From Candidatus Saccharimonadota bacterium (GTDB lineage: Bacteria > Patescibacteriota > Saccharimonadia > Saccharimonadales > UBA4665), in contig JAQGGZ010000006.1 in NCBI GenBank assembly GCA_028289125.1, forward strand, positions 1 through 64,000: 64,000 nucleotides of DNA, in the 5' to 3' direction. Positions within the stretch are counted from its first letter, which is position 1, and each line of letters opens with the position of its first letter. A model generated the notes under the pieces. The model saw only the letters and a program-made list of their open reading frames with translations. It had not been told where the DNA came from and ran no database searches. Shown one piece after another: positions 1 through 9,299 of the stretch. The position numbers were made by a program, and so were the translations under genes.

Positions 1-1
1 G

Positions 2-1177
2 TTCTTCAGTATCTCGGGTTCTGAGTTCGTCGAAATGTTCGTCGGTGTCGGTGCCTCCCGTGTCCGCGACCTCTTTGCCAAAGCAAAGAAGAACGCCCCG
101 TGCATCATCTTCGTCGACGAGATCGACGCCGTCGGTCGCCGCCGCGGTTCCGGTATGGGCGGTGGTCACGACGAGCGTGAGCAGACCCTGAACCAGATCC
201 TGGTTGAGATGGACGGCTTCGAGCAGGGTCAGAACGTCATCGTCCTGGCCGCAACCAACCGTGCCGACGTTCTGGACCCAGCCTTGCTGCGCCCTGGCCG
301 TTTCGACCGCCGCGTCAACATCGGCCTGCCGGATCGTCCCGACCGTGAAGCTGTCCTGAAGATCCACTTCGCCAACAAGCCGCTCGCCAAGGATGTCGAT
401 CTCGACGCCCTGGCCGCCAAATCAGCCGGTTCCTCGGGGGCCGACCTGGCCAACATCGCCAACGAATCCGCCATCATCGCCGCCCGCAACGACCACTCAC
501 AGATTTCCCAGTCCGATGTCACCGAAGCCTTCGAGCGCGTCGCCATCGGCCCTGAGCGCAAGAGCAAGGTCATGACCGAAGCCGACAAGAGCGTCACCGC
601 TTATCACGAAGCCGGCCACGCCTTGGTCGGTCACGTGCTGCCGGACAGCGACCCAGTGCACAAGGTCACCATCATTCCGCGTGGCGGTACCGGTGGCGTC
701 ACCTGGTTCCTGCCGCCCGAAGACCGTGTCTACGTTTCTTTAGTTGAACTGAAAGACGTACTGGCCCGCGCCATCGGTGGTCGTGCCGCTGAAGAAATTA
801 TCCTCGGCAAGGACAAGATTACTACCGGTGCCGGTGATGACCTGAAGAAAGCCGCTGAAATCGCTCGTGACATGATCGTCAATCAGGGTATGGGTTCCAA
901 GCTTCGTGACCAGGTCTTCCAGACCAATGACGGCATGATGATGGACCGCCTGATCCACGACCGTGAATATTCCGAAGAGACCGCCAAGACCATTGACCAG
1001 GAAATCGAAGACCTACTCGTCGAAGCAACTCGCCGCGCACAGGCAGTCATTCGTGCCAACCTTGATAAGTTAGAAGCGCTGAAAGACGTGCTATTAGAGA
1101 AAGAGACCGTCGACGCCAAAGAAGTCGTAAAGATCTTTGAAGGCACAGTCATGCCAAAAGCCGCAGCGCTGTATTAA
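2..1177 (+). CDS. ftsH: ATP-dependent zinc metalloprotease FtsH (3' part)
   Basis: Membrane-anchored AAA+ protease that degrades misfolded membrane and regulatory proteins. The reading frame is open from base 2, so the N-terminal membrane segments and Walker A lie outside the window. Visible are the pore region ([14 protein letters not shown]), Walker B ([12 protein letters not shown]), the second region of homology with arginine fingers ([10 protein letters not shown]), the zinc motif HEAGH, and the downstream zinc-ligand region around [10 protein letters not shown]. The fragment is about 391 residues and ends normally. The next gene begins 59 nt downstream. Confidence 0.97.
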   Translation, partial: FFSISGSEFVEMFVGVGASRVRDLFAKAKKNAPCIIFVDEIDAVGRRRGSGMGGGHDEREQTLNQILVEMDGFEQGQNVIVLAATNRADVLDPALLRPGRFDRRVNIGLPDRPDREAVLKIHFANKPLAKDVDLDALAAKSAGSSGADLANIANESAIIAARNDHSQISQSDVTEAFERVAIGPERKSKVMTEADKSVTAYHEAGHALVGHVLPDSDPVHKVTIIPRGGTGGVTWFLPPEDRVYVSLVELKDVLARAIGGRAAEEIILGKDKITTGAGDDLKKAAEIARDMIVNQGMGSKLRDQVFQTNDGMMMDRLIHDREYSEETAKTIDQEIEDLLVEATRRAQAVIRANLDKLEALKDVLLEKETVDAKEVVKIFEGTVMPKAAALY

Positions 1178-1236
1178 AGCCTGCAAAAGTGCGACAATAG
1201 ATAAGCCTCCTCAGATGGGCATAAAGAGGTTATTGC

Positions 1237-3768
1237 ATGCAACAAGCTGTTCACCCGAACCCTTCGATCGAAGACGATAACGTCGTCCTTCTGCTCCAGG
1301 TGCCACGGGCCAACGAAAAGAAAGAGCTGGCTGCCGAACAGATGTTCGCCAGTCTGCAGGGCTTGTTGACGATTCCGTCTACCCGTCGCTTCCAACCAGT
1401 ACTTCGTGAGCGTCTCAGCTTTGAAATCGCCGCCCTCAATAAACGCATCGGTTTCTATGTCTGGGTTCCGCGCTATCTAAAAGATTTCGTCGAAGAGCAG
1501 ATTTACGCCCAGTATCCGACCGTCCAGATTTCCGAAGTAAATGATTACACGGCCGATCACGCCAAGCCGTTCAACACCGTCCTCAGCACCGAACTTAAAT
1601 TATCAGGCGCTGATGTCTTGCCGATCAAGACGTTCCAGAGCTTTGAAGTCGACCCGCTGGCTGCGATTACCGCCGCCCTGGCTAAGTTTGATGATTCCGA
1701 AGAGGCCTGGATCCAATTGGTCATGCGCCCGGCCGCCAGCAACTGGCATAAGCGCAGCGAGAAATATATCGCCGGCATGCGCGGGGGCGGCAAACTCACG
1801 ACGGCCGGTCTGATGACCGCCTTCTGGGAACCGCCCGAGACCAAAGCCGAACCGGCCAAATTGACCGAGTACGAACAGCTACGCGCCAGCAACGCTGAAG
1901 TCAAAAGCCAGAAACTGGCTTTCGAGTGTGTTGTCCGTATCGTATACCGTGGCCCGTTATCAGAGCACCAGGCCCGCCTGCGTCTGCAGTCGATCATCGC
2001 CAGCTATAAACAGTTCAATACGACCTATCTCAATGGCTTTGAGCAGAAAAAGATCGCCAATGATCCGAATACCATCGCCCTTTACCGGACCCGTCAGTTC
2101 GGCAAGAGCGGCTATATCATGAATATCGAAGAGACCGCCACTCTCTATCACTTGCCGCACACCAACGTCGAGACGCCCTATATCTTGTGGGCGCTGTCAC
2201 AGACCGCCGAGCCGCCGGCTAGTCTGCCTATCGTTACTCAGACATACGACGAGCAGCTCAGCCCGATTGCGGCCACCAACTTCCGCGGGCATAACACCAT
2301 GTTCGGTCTGCCGCGTTACGACCGTTCCAGACACATGTATATCATCGGGCAGACCGGTACCGGTAAGTCGGGTATGCTCGAGCTGCTGACGATATCCGAT
2401 ATTTACAGCAGTTTCGGCTTCGCGGTCATCGACCCTCACGGAGATTATGCGCAGAATATCCTGCAACGGATTCCGGCGGGCCGGGCCGAGGACGTCATTT
2501 ACTTCAATCCGGCTGATACTGATTTCCCGATGGCGTTCAACCCACTCGAAGTCACTGATCCCAAGCTTAAAACGCACACCTGTTCCGAACTAATCGGCGT
2601 GTTGAAGCGCATGTTTGAAAGCTGGGGACCGCGCCTGGAATATATCCTTCGCTACAGCATCCTGGCACTCCTTGATTATCCGAATGCGACGATGCTTGAC
2701 ATCACCCGGATCCTGACCGAAAAGAAATTCCGTCAAGAGGTCCTTGAGTACGTCCTTGACCCCGTCGTTAAGAACTTCTGGACGATCGAATTCGTCAGCT
2801 GGAACGACAAGTTCGCCGCCGAAGCGGTCGCGCCGGTCCTGAACAAAGTCGGTGCCTTTACGGCCAACCCGCTGGTCCGCAACATCATCGGCCAGCCGAA
2901 GAGCAGTTTCAACATCCGTAAGATCATGGACGAGCGCAAGATCCTGCTCGTCAACCTGTCACGCGGACTTGTCGGTGAAGACAACGCCGCCCTCCTGGGA
3001 GCGCTCTTGGTCACCAAGATTCAGCTGGCTGCTATGAGCCGGGCCGATATCAGTGCCGAGGAACGCTCGCCGTTTTACTTATATGTCGACGAATTCCAGA
3101 ACTTCGCCACTGACTCGTTCGCCACCATCCTGTCTGAAGCCCGTAAATATGGCCTTCACCTCACGGTTGCCAACCAGTACATCGCCCAGATGTTGCCGGA
3201 AGTCAAAGACGCCGTCTTCGGTAACGTCGGTTCGATCATCGCCTTCCGCACCAGCGCCGACGACGCCCGGACCATGGCAAAATATTTCGAGCCGAAATTC
3301 ACCGAATTCGACATCATCCACATGCACAACCGCCATTTCGTCATCAGCATGACGATCGAAGGCGAGAAAAACCAGGCTTTCTCGGCGATCAGCCTCAATT
3401 TACCGCCGCGCCAAGAAGACCACACCGCTTATATCATTGAACGGAGTCGCGCCCAGTTCGCATCCAGCCGGGAATACGTCGAAAAGTACGTTGGCGAGCG
3501 TTACCTGGGCCTGGGCAAAAAAACCGAACCCGCTAGGCAACAAGTTCCAAAACCCGTTAAGCCCGTCAGCCAACCACAACCCGCGTCGGTTCCCGCTGCT
3601 ATCGCACCTAAACCTAAACGCGTCGCAGATGTCAGCATCGCCAAAGCTGCCCTCCATGACATCGACGTAGAGCCTTCTGAGCCCACCAAACCAAAACGCA
3701 AACGAACCCGACGCCGCAAAAAACCGAATACTATCGCCCCGAACGAGACGGTAATTAATTTTAGTTAG
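1237..3768 (+). CDS. HerA/TraG-VirD4-like P-loop ATPase
   Basis: An 843-residue protein with a long N-terminal region of unknown fold (about residues 1-360) and a RecA-type ATPase core. The core has Walker A IIGQTGTGKSGML, a conserved IDPHGDYA stretch and Walker B FYLYVDEFQNFA, as in the HerA/FtsK/TraD-VirD4 group (type IV secretion coupling or DNA-pumping ATPases). The C-terminal about 100 residues are low-complexity, Pro- and Lys/Arg-rich, ending in a KRKRTRRRKK basic tail that may bind nucleic acid or the cell surface. No signal peptide is visible. A purine-rich AAAGAGG lies 7 nt before the ATG. Large ATPases of this type are common in Patescibacteria; the substrate is unknown. Confidence 0.8.
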   Translation: MQQAVHPNPSIEDDNVVLLLQVPRANEKKELAAEQMFASLQGLLTIPSTRRFQPVLRERLSFEIAALNKRIGFYVWVPRYLKDFVEEQIYAQYPTVQISEVNDYTADHAKPFNTVLSTELKLSGADVLPIKTFQSFEVDPLAAITAALAKFDDSEEAWIQLVMRPAASNWHKRSEKYIAGMRGGGKLTTAGLMTAFWEPPETKAEPAKLTEYEQLRASNAEVKSQKLAFECVVRIVYRGPLSEHQARLRLQSIIASYKQFNTTYLNGFEQKKIANDPNTIALYRTRQFGKSGYIMNIEETATLYHLPHTNVETPYILWALSQTAEPPASLPIVTQTYDEQLSPIAATNFRGHNTMFGLPRYDRSRHMYIIGQTGTGKSGMLELLTISDIYSSFGFAVIDPHGDYAQNILQRIPAGRAEDVIYFNPADTDFPMAFNPLEVTDPKLKTHTCSELIGVLKRMFESWGPRLEYILRYSILALLDYPNATMLDITRILTEKKFRQEVLEYVLDPVVKNFWTIEFVSWNDKFAAEAVAPVLNKVGAFTANPLVRNIIGQPKSSFNIRKIMDERKILLVNLSRGLVGEDNAALLGALLVTKIQLAAMSRADISAEERSPFYLYVDEFQNFATDSFATILSEARKYGLHLTVANQYIAQMLPEVKDAVFGNVGSIIAFRTSADDARTMAKYFEPKFTEFDIIHMHNRHFVISMTIEGEKNQAFSAISLNLPPRQEDHTAYIIERSRAQFASSREYVEKYVGERYLGLGKKTEPARQQVPKPVKPVSQPQPASVPAAIAPKPKRVADVSIAKAALHDIDVEPSEPTKPKRKRTRRRKKPNTIAPNETVINFS

Positions 3769-3806
3769 CTCCTACGGCGCCGACTCGTCTATACTTAAGT
3801 AAGCTT

Positions 3807-5405
3807 ATGGCTCAACCCACGACTACATCGTCCAAAAAACGCATTTCGTTGAGCAGTATCGCCACATTACTGGTGGTAACGTCCTTTGCCGGACAGCTGC
3901 TTGGCTTCTTGCGTACCAAGCTTGTCAGTAACAACTTTCCGGTGGCCGGTCCCCAGAGTACTGACGCTTATTTTGCTGCCTTCACGATACCCGACTTTTT
4001 CTTCTTTACGATCGCGGCCGGTGCCCTTGGCGTGGCGTTCATGCCTGTCTTACTGGATCGCTACCATAAAGGAGACAAGCGGGGTGTCTGGCAACTATCA
4101 GCCAGCCTGATGAATCTGCTGGCGATGATCATGGGCGCTGTCGGGCTGATAATCTTTCTGTTCGCTGAACCGCTGATCCATTACATCGTGGCCCCGAACA
4201 TGTCGCCGGAGCAGCTGACGAACGCCGTCACTATCATGCGGCTGATCGCCTTCAACCCGATGCTGTTTACGATTTCCGGAATCCTGACCAGTGCCCAGCA
4301 GACGTTCGGTCGTTTTTTCTTCTATGCGATTTCGCCGCTGTTTTATAACGTCTGTATCATCGTCAGCATATTTCTGTTTAAGGACAATATCGGTCTGGTA
4401 GGCCTCGGCATCGGTGCGCTGGCGGGTGCGCTGCTGCAATTACTGATCGTCGTGATCGGCCTGAACGGTCTGAAGTTCCACTGGCACCCGAAGATCATGT
4501 GGCACAGCAAAGATTTCAAACAGATCTTGCGCCAGCTCCCGGCCCGCTCGATCGACCAGGGTATCGACCAGGTCGGTAACATCATCGACACCCACTTGGC
4601 CAGCCGCCTCGGCCAGTCTTTCATCAGTTATTATAACTACGCCTACACATTGCAGACCGCACCGATCCTGTTAATCGGAACAGCGATTTCAACGGCCGCC
4701 TTTCCGAGGCTCGCCAGCCGCCTCAGCCAGAACCGACCAGATCTGTTCAGAAGGGATTTCCTGATGATCCTGCGTATCCTGATATGGATCATCCTGCCAG
4801 TGGCGGTCGTCTGTTATTACGGGCGGGGCTATCTGGCACGCATGATTTTTGGTGATAACGCCCCGCAGATCGCGACCATCTTCGGATACCTCACCGTCGC
4901 GATTATCTTCCGTAGTCTGTACGCCATCATTTCGCGCTGGTTCTATGCCCAAAAAGACTCGAAGACCCCGTTATATATCTCTATCTTCACGATCGCCCTG
5001 AACGTCATCCTGTCGGTTACACTGTCACGGCCCAACGCCTACGGTGTCGTCGGATTGGCCATCGCCCAGTCTATCGTCGCCTTCGTCGAAGTCGTCATCA
5101 TGGCGACCGTCATGTGGTATCGAGACGCCAAACTGTTCGACAGCGATTTTCTGAATGCCTGCAGTCGCATCATATCAGTAACCGGTTTCACGCTCGTAAC
5201 GGGAGCTATCATCGCGGCACTGCTGCCGTTGGGCGTAGCCGACCGCGGTTTTATAACGCTTGGTTCAAAGTTGGCCGGCATCGCCGTCACTATCTTCGTG
5301 GTGCACATCGCGATGTCATCATTGTTCGGACTTGAAGAGGTACGGCCGATCATCAATCGTGTGCGTAAGCTCGTCACCCGCCCAATCCGCTTAAGCGATT
5401 TGTAG
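3807..5405 (+). CDS. murJ: Lipid II flippase MurJ (MviN family)
   Basis: A 532-residue polytopic membrane protein of the MOP/MVF superfamily that flips lipid II for peptidoglycan synthesis. The N-terminus (LLGFLRTKLVSNNF) and TDAYFAAFTIPDFFF match the first MurJ helices, and about 14 hydrophobic segments follow. A TATACT hexamer lies 11 nt before the ATG, so the leader would be only about 4 nt. There is no Shine-Dalgarno sequence. It lies downstream of the TraG-like ATPase and upstream of lepA on the same strand. Confidence 0.93.
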   Translation: MAQPTTTSSKKRISLSSIATLLVVTSFAGQLLGFLRTKLVSNNFPVAGPQSTDAYFAAFTIPDFFFFTIAAGALGVAFMPVLLDRYHKGDKRGVWQLSASLMNLLAMIMGAVGLIIFLFAEPLIHYIVAPNMSPEQLTNAVTIMRLIAFNPMLFTISGILTSAQQTFGRFFFYAISPLFYNVCIIVSIFLFKDNIGLVGLGIGALAGALLQLLIVVIGLNGLKFHWHPKIMWHSKDFKQILRQLPARSIDQGIDQVGNIIDTHLASRLGQSFISYYNYAYTLQTAPILLIGTAISTAAFPRLASRLSQNRPDLFRRDFLMILRILIWIILPVAVVCYYGRGYLARMIFGDNAPQIATIFGYLTVAIIFRSLYAIISRWFYAQKDSKTPLYISIFTIALNVILSVTLSRPNAYGVVGLAIAQSIVAFVEVVIMATVMWYRDAKLFDSDFLNACSRIISVTGFTLVTGAIIAALLPLGVADRGFITLGSKLAGIAVTIFVVHIAMSSLFGLEEVRPIINRVRKLVTRPIRLSDL

Positions 5406-5428
5406 CGACCCCTGTTATAATAGAGGCA

Positions 5429-7207
5429 ATGGATCAGTCTAAAATCCGAAACTTTTGTATCATTGCTCATATTGACCACGGTAAGTCGACGCTGGCTGAC
5501 CGTCTGTTAGAGGTGACCGGCACTGTCGAGAAGCGCAACATGAAGGCACAGCTGCTCGACAAGATGGACCTAGAGCGTGAAAAAGGCATCACCATCAAAC
5601 TGGCACCGGTCCGGATGGAATATCAGGGCTATGAATTGAACCTGATCGACACGCCGGGCCACGTCGACTTCAGTTATGAAGTGTCACGTAGTCTTGAAGC
5701 TTGCGAAGGTGCCTTGCTCGTGGTTGACGCCAGCCAAGGCATCCAGGCGCAGACGTTGGCGAACGTCTACCTGGCGATCGCCGCCAATCTGACAATTATC
5801 CCCGTGCTCAACAAGATCGACCTGCCGGCCGCCGACGTCGAGCGGGTGAGTGCGGAAATCATCAGCCTTCTTGGCTGTTCGCAGGATGACATCCTGAAGA
5901 TTTCTGCCAAGACCGGTATGGGTGTCGAAAAGGTACTTGAAAAGATCGTCAGCGAGGTCCCGGCTCCCAAGCCGGCCGCCACGCCCGAGACACGCGCCCT
6001 GATCTTTGACAGCTACTACGACGATTACCGGGGTGTCATCCTGTATGTCCGGGTATTCGACGGCGCTATCGATAAGAACAGCCAGATCAAGATGCTGGCC
6101 ACCAGCGCGCCCGGCATTGCTTTGGAAGTCGGTGCGCTCAAGCCTGACATGACGCCCGGAACGCGTCTGAACGCCGGCGAAATCGGTTACATCGTCACCA
6201 ACCTTAAATCGACCCGTGAAGCCAAAGTCGGTGATACGGTCACGTTGTACAAGAACCCGACGACCGACCCGCTGCCGGGCTACCTAGACGTCAAACCGTT
6301 CGTCTATGCCGGCTTCTTCCCTGAATCGAACGAATATTATCAGGAACTGAAAGACGCCATCGAAAAGCTCAGCCTGAGTGACTCGGCTTTGCAATTTACG
6401 CCAGAGAATTCACCCGTCCTCGGATTCGGTGTACGCATCGGTTTCCTTGGTTTGTTACACATGGACATCGTCCGCGAACGGCTGGAACGCGAGTACAACC
6501 TGGAACTCGTCGTTACCAACCCCTCAACCGACTACCAGGTCAGTCTTCTGAACGGCGAAGACCTGGACATTCAAAGTGCCGCTGACTTGCCGGATGTGTC
6601 CAAGATCGCCGAGATACGTGAACCGTGGATCAAAGGTGAGATCGTCGTCCCCCAAGATTATGTGGGCGCAGTCATCCAACTGATTTCCACCAAGCGCGGG
6701 CTGCACAAGAATCTCAGCTATGTCGACCAACGCGCGCTGGTCAGCTTCGAGGCCCCGCTCGCCAACTTACTGACGGATTTTTATGACCAGCTCAAAAGCA
6801 TTACCAGCGGATACGGCTCATTCAACTACGAGCTGTCTGATTACCGCGCTGAAGATCTCGTCAAACTTGATTTCTACGTCGCCGGCGAACGGGTCGACGC
6901 CCTCAGCGTCATGGTCCACCGCTCGGAGGCCGACAGCCTCGGCCGGGTCATCGTTTCAAAACTGAAAGAGGTCATTCCGCGCCAGAACTTCCAGGTAGCC
7001 TTGCAGGCAGCCATCGGTGGCCGCTTCATCGCCCGCGAAGACATCAGCGCCTATCGCAAAGACGTCACGACCGGCTTGTATGGCGGTGACGTATCGCGTA
7101 AGAAGAAGGTTCTGGCTAAGCAGAAGAAGGGCAAGGAACGTCTCAAGCGGTTCGGTAAGGTCGACATTCCGGCCGAAGCCTTTACCGTCATGCTGAAGCG
7201 TGACTAA
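5429..7207 (+). CDS. lepA: Elongation factor 4 (LepA)
   Basis: A 592-residue translational GTPase that back-translocates or remodels stalled ribosomes. It has the G1 loop AHIDHGKSTLADRLLE, the G3 motif DTPGHVDF, the G4 motif NKID and the LepA-specific basic C-terminus (KQKKGKERLKRFGKVDIP). Length is typical of the family. TATAAT at 5416-5421 ends 7 nt before the ATG and no Shine-Dalgarno is present, so the mRNA is probably leaderless. Confidence 0.97.
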   Translation: MDQSKIRNFCIIAHIDHGKSTLADRLLEVTGTVEKRNMKAQLLDKMDLEREKGITIKLAPVRMEYQGYELNLIDTPGHVDFSYEVSRSLEACEGALLVVDASQGIQAQTLANVYLAIAANLTIIPVLNKIDLPAADVERVSAEIISLLGCSQDDILKISAKTGMGVEKVLEKIVSEVPAPKPAATPETRALIFDSYYDDYRGVILYVRVFDGAIDKNSQIKMLATSAPGIALEVGALKPDMTPGTRLNAGEIGYIVTNLKSTREAKVGDTVTLYKNPTTDPLPGYLDVKPFVYAGFFPESNEYYQELKDAIEKLSLSDSALQFTPENSPVLGFGVRIGFLGLLHMDIVRERLEREYNLELVVTNPSTDYQVSLLNGEDLDIQSAADLPDVSKIAEIREPWIKGEIVVPQDYVGAVIQLISTKRGLHKNLSYVDQRALVSFEAPLANLLTDFYDQLKSITSGYGSFNYELSDYRAEDLVKLDFYVAGERVDALSVMVHRSEADSLGRVIVSKLKEVIPRQNFQVALQAAIGGRFIAREDISAYRKDVTTGLYGGDVSRKKKVLAKQKKGKERLKRFGKVDIPAEAFTVMLKRD

Positions 7208-7217
7208 GGCCGCGGCC

Positions 7218-7246
7218 TTGCAGTTATGCCCTCTGACCTCTATAAT
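7218..7246 (+). promoter_or_regulatory. Promoter of the guanylate kinase gene (leaderless type)
   Basis: TTGCAG (7218-7223), 17 nt spacer, TATAAT (7241-7246). The -10 ends 6 nt before the ATG at 7253, which places the expected transcription start on the start codon. Confidence 0.75.
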
Positions 7247-7252
7247 TGCGTC

Positions 7253-7969
7253 ATGGAATCTAGCGTCACAACGCTTCTCGAAACTTATCGACCGTCCTCC
7301 GCGACGGTCGAACTTGTTAATGAGACCCCGGTCGTATTATTAGTCGGCGTTTCGGGTGCTGGCAAGGACACCATAAAACACCAACTATTGCAAACGGGGC
7401 GGTATCACCACATCGTCTCGCATACCACCCGCGAGCCACGCAATAACGGTGGCGTCATGGAGCAGGACGGTGTCGAATACCACTTCGTCGACCGATCAGT
7501 CGCCGTCCATATGATCGAAGTCGGCGCTTTCGTCGAAGCCAAACAGTACGGCACCAACATATACGGCACCAGTGTAGCCGAGATCGAGCAGGCCAACGGT
7601 GAAGGCCGCATCGCTCTGACTGACATCGAAGTGCAGGGCGTCAGTGAATATAAAGCGATATCTTCTAAGGTGATAGCCATCTTCGTCTTGCCACCAAGCT
7701 ACGAGGAGTGGCAACGCCGTCTCTATGCCCGGTATCTACCGGGTGAAGTCGATCCGGCCGATATCATGAAGCGGATGCAAACAGCTATCACGGAACTCGA
7801 AGAAGCCCTTGAGAAACCGTATTACCACTTCGTTATCAATGATGACCTTAATGAAGCCGTACACGCCGTCGACAGCATCGCGCACAATAATGACCAGTTC
7901 AACCAGGTCGATAGCACCGTACGGGCGCAGGCTGAAAAACTGCTCGAAGATTTGCGCCAAGCAGTTTAG
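7253..7969 (+). CDS. gmk: Guanylate kinase family protein
   Basis: Phosphorylates GMP to GDP. The P-loop GVSGAGKDT, the GMP-binding HTTREPRNNG segment and VEYHF are present, as in guanylate kinases. The protein is about 238 residues, longer than the usual about 205, with about 20 extra residues before the P-loop domain and an acidic, helical C-terminal extension. An ATG at 7226 is also in frame, but it lies upstream of the -10 box, so the start at 7253 is preferred. The P-loop has Asp in place of the usual second Ser/Thr (GKDT), a variation seen in related nucleotide kinases. Confidence 0.85.
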   Translation: MESSVTTLLETYRPSSATVELVNETPVVLLVGVSGAGKDTIKHQLLQTGRYHHIVSHTTREPRNNGGVMEQDGVEYHFVDRSVAVHMIEVGAFVEAKQYGTNIYGTSVAEIEQANGEGRIALTDIEVQGVSEYKAISSKVIAIFVLPPSYEEWQRRLYARYLPGEVDPADIMKRMQTAITELEEALEKPYYHFVINDDLNEAVHAVDSIAHNNDQFNQVDSTVRAQAEKLLEDLRQAV

Positions 7970-7974
7970 CAGTC

Positions 7975-8003
7975 TTGTCATTTGAGTGCCAAAAGCCTAT
8001 AAT
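7975..8003 (+). promoter_or_regulatory. Promoter of hrcA (leaderless type)
   Basis: TTGTCA (7975-7980), 17 nt, TATAAT (7998-8003), 7 nt, ATG at 8011. This is one of the clearest -35/-10/start-codon arrangements in the window. No CIRCE copy overlaps it. Confidence 0.8.
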
Positions 8004-8010
8004 CGTGGGC

Positions 8011-8715
8011 ATGACCGAGCGTCAAAAACTAATTCTCGCCTCACTTATCGAACAGTACGCCGAAGTCGCCAGCCCGGTCGGCTCTAGTCTGCTGGCGAAA
8101 CTTTTCCATGTTTCCAGCGCAACCATCCGCGCCGAGATGTCCGAGTTGGAACGCTTGGGCTTCATCACGCAACCTCACACCAGCGCCGGCCGTATTCCGA
8201 CCGATAAAGGGTACCGCTTTTACGTCAACGGCCTGACTGAAGAGCAGGAGACATCGACCGAACGTCGTGCCGAACGAGTCTTAGCGGCTCGCGTCACGAG
8301 TGGCGGCCAGCCAGAGCGCACCATCCGTAACGCCGTCGATACGCTGGTGGAGCTGACGCATAACCTTGGCCTGGCAACGATCGGCAACCAGCTGTATATC
8401 AGCGGTTTGGGCAACCTGTTCGGCCAGCCTGAATTCGGTCAGGCTGCGCAGGTGCAGCAGGTCGCCCGTCTGCTCGATAACCTCGAACCGTGGCTCCGCG
8501 AGGCCGCGCCGAACGAGCCGCTCAGCGTCTACATCGGTAGTGAAAACCCGATCGGCCGCAGCGCGGGGGTCAGCCTGATCATCAGCCGGTTCCGTAGTCC
8601 TTTTTCGGACCACAGTTACATCGGTACGCTTGGCCCGACCCGCCAAAGTTACCGTAACGGTATCCAACTGGTGCGCCGTGCCGGCCAGACCCTTGAAGAA
8701 GTCTTATATTCATAA
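8011..8715 (+). CDS. hrcA: Heat-inducible transcription repressor HrcA (short form)
   Basis: Binds CIRCE operators and represses chaperone genes. The N-terminal winged helix is clear (MTERQKLILASLIEQY, SSATIRAEMSELERLGF, TSAGRIPTDKGYRFYV). The C-terminal GAF-like part carries the conserved YIGSENP and LGPTRQSY stretches. At 234 residues it is about 100 shorter than typical HrcA, the middle region being reduced. An upstream in-frame start at 7975 overlaps the promoter and was rejected. It heads the hrcA-grpE-dnaK-dnaJ group. Confidence 0.9.
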   Translation: MTERQKLILASLIEQYAEVASPVGSSLLAKLFHVSSATIRAEMSELERLGFITQPHTSAGRIPTDKGYRFYVNGLTEEQETSTERRAERVLAARVTSGGQPERTIRNAVDTLVELTHNLGLATIGNQLYISGLGNLFGQPEFGQAAQVQQVARLLDNLEPWLREAAPNEPLSVYIGSENPIGRSAGVSLIISRFRSPFSDHSYIGTLGPTRQSYRNGIQLVRRAGQTLEEVLYS

Positions 8716-8726
8716 GGAGCATCCAT

Positions 8727-9200
8727 ATGTCAGATAAACCCAAGAAACAACCGATCGACAACACCGAATTCGACCAGCAAATCGCTGATCTGACCGACGC
8801 CTTGCAGCGCGAGCGAGCTGACGCCGTAAACATGCGCCGTCGCCACGATGAGCAGCTGGCCAGCGTCCGGACGAGTGTCAAAGCTACCGTCGTCAAAGAC
8901 CTGCTGCCCGTCATCGATAACTTTGACCGGGCACTCAAGCACGTCCCAGCTGATCTCAAAGATAATGATTATGTCAAAGGTGTCCAAGGGGTGGTCAAGC
9001 AGTTTGAAAAGACTTTGGCTGATATGGGTGTTGAAAAGATCAAGACCGCCGGTGAGCCGTTCGACCCGCATCTGCACGAAGCCGTGGCCATGGAAGAAGG
9101 CGAGGGCGACGAGGAAATCGTCAGCGAAGAACTGCAGTCCGGCTACAAAATCGGTGACACGGTCATCCGTCACGCCATGGTGCGCGTCACCACGAAATGA
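8727..9200 (+). CDS. grpE: Nucleotide exchange factor GrpE
   Basis: A 157-residue co-chaperone that releases ADP from DnaK. It has an N-terminal coiled coil (about residues 10-55) and a C-terminal beta domain with FDPHLHEAV and GYKIGDTVIRHAMV signatures. AAGGAG lies 8 nt before the ATG, so this gene is read by a Shine-Dalgarno, as expected for the second gene of an operon with hrcA (11 nt gap). Confidence 0.96.
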   Translation: MSDKPKKQPIDNTEFDQQIADLTDALQRERADAVNMRRRHDEQLASVRTSVKATVVKDLLPVIDNFDRALKHVPADLKDNDYVKGVQGVVKQFEKTLADMGVEKIKTAGEPFDPHLHEAVAMEEGEGDEEIVSEELQSGYKIGDTVIRHAMVRVTTK

Positions 9201-9208
9201 CACGTCTG

Positions 9209-9235
9209 TTAGCACTCTTGACATAGGAGTGCTAA
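9209..9235 (+). promoter_or_regulatory. CIRCE operator (HrcA site)
   Basis: Perfect TTAGCACTC-N9-GAGTGCTAA, the consensus HrcA operator. The 9-nt spacer itself carries the TTGACA -35 hexamer of the dnaK promoter, so bound HrcA would cover the polymerase site. Confidence 0.97.
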
Positions 9236-9246
9236 TTTTCTACACT
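9218..9246 (+). promoter_or_regulatory. dnaK promoter
   Basis: TTGACA (9218-9223), 17 nt, TACACT (9241-9246). Expected start near 9253, giving a leader of about 47 nt. The -35 lies inside the CIRCE spacer. Confidence 0.85.
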
Positions 9247-9253
9247 GGGTGTA

Positions 9254-9280
9254 CTAGCACTCATATAACCTAATTGCTAA
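9254..9280 (+). promoter_or_regulatory. Second, degenerate CIRCE-like operator
   Basis: CTAGCACTC-N9-AATTGCTAA: the left arm matches the consensus at 8 of 9 positions, the right arm at 7 of 9, with the exact 9-nt spacing. It starts right at the predicted transcription start of dnaK. Confidence 0.6.
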
Positions 9281-9299
9281 ACAGGAAAGGGTACGAATT

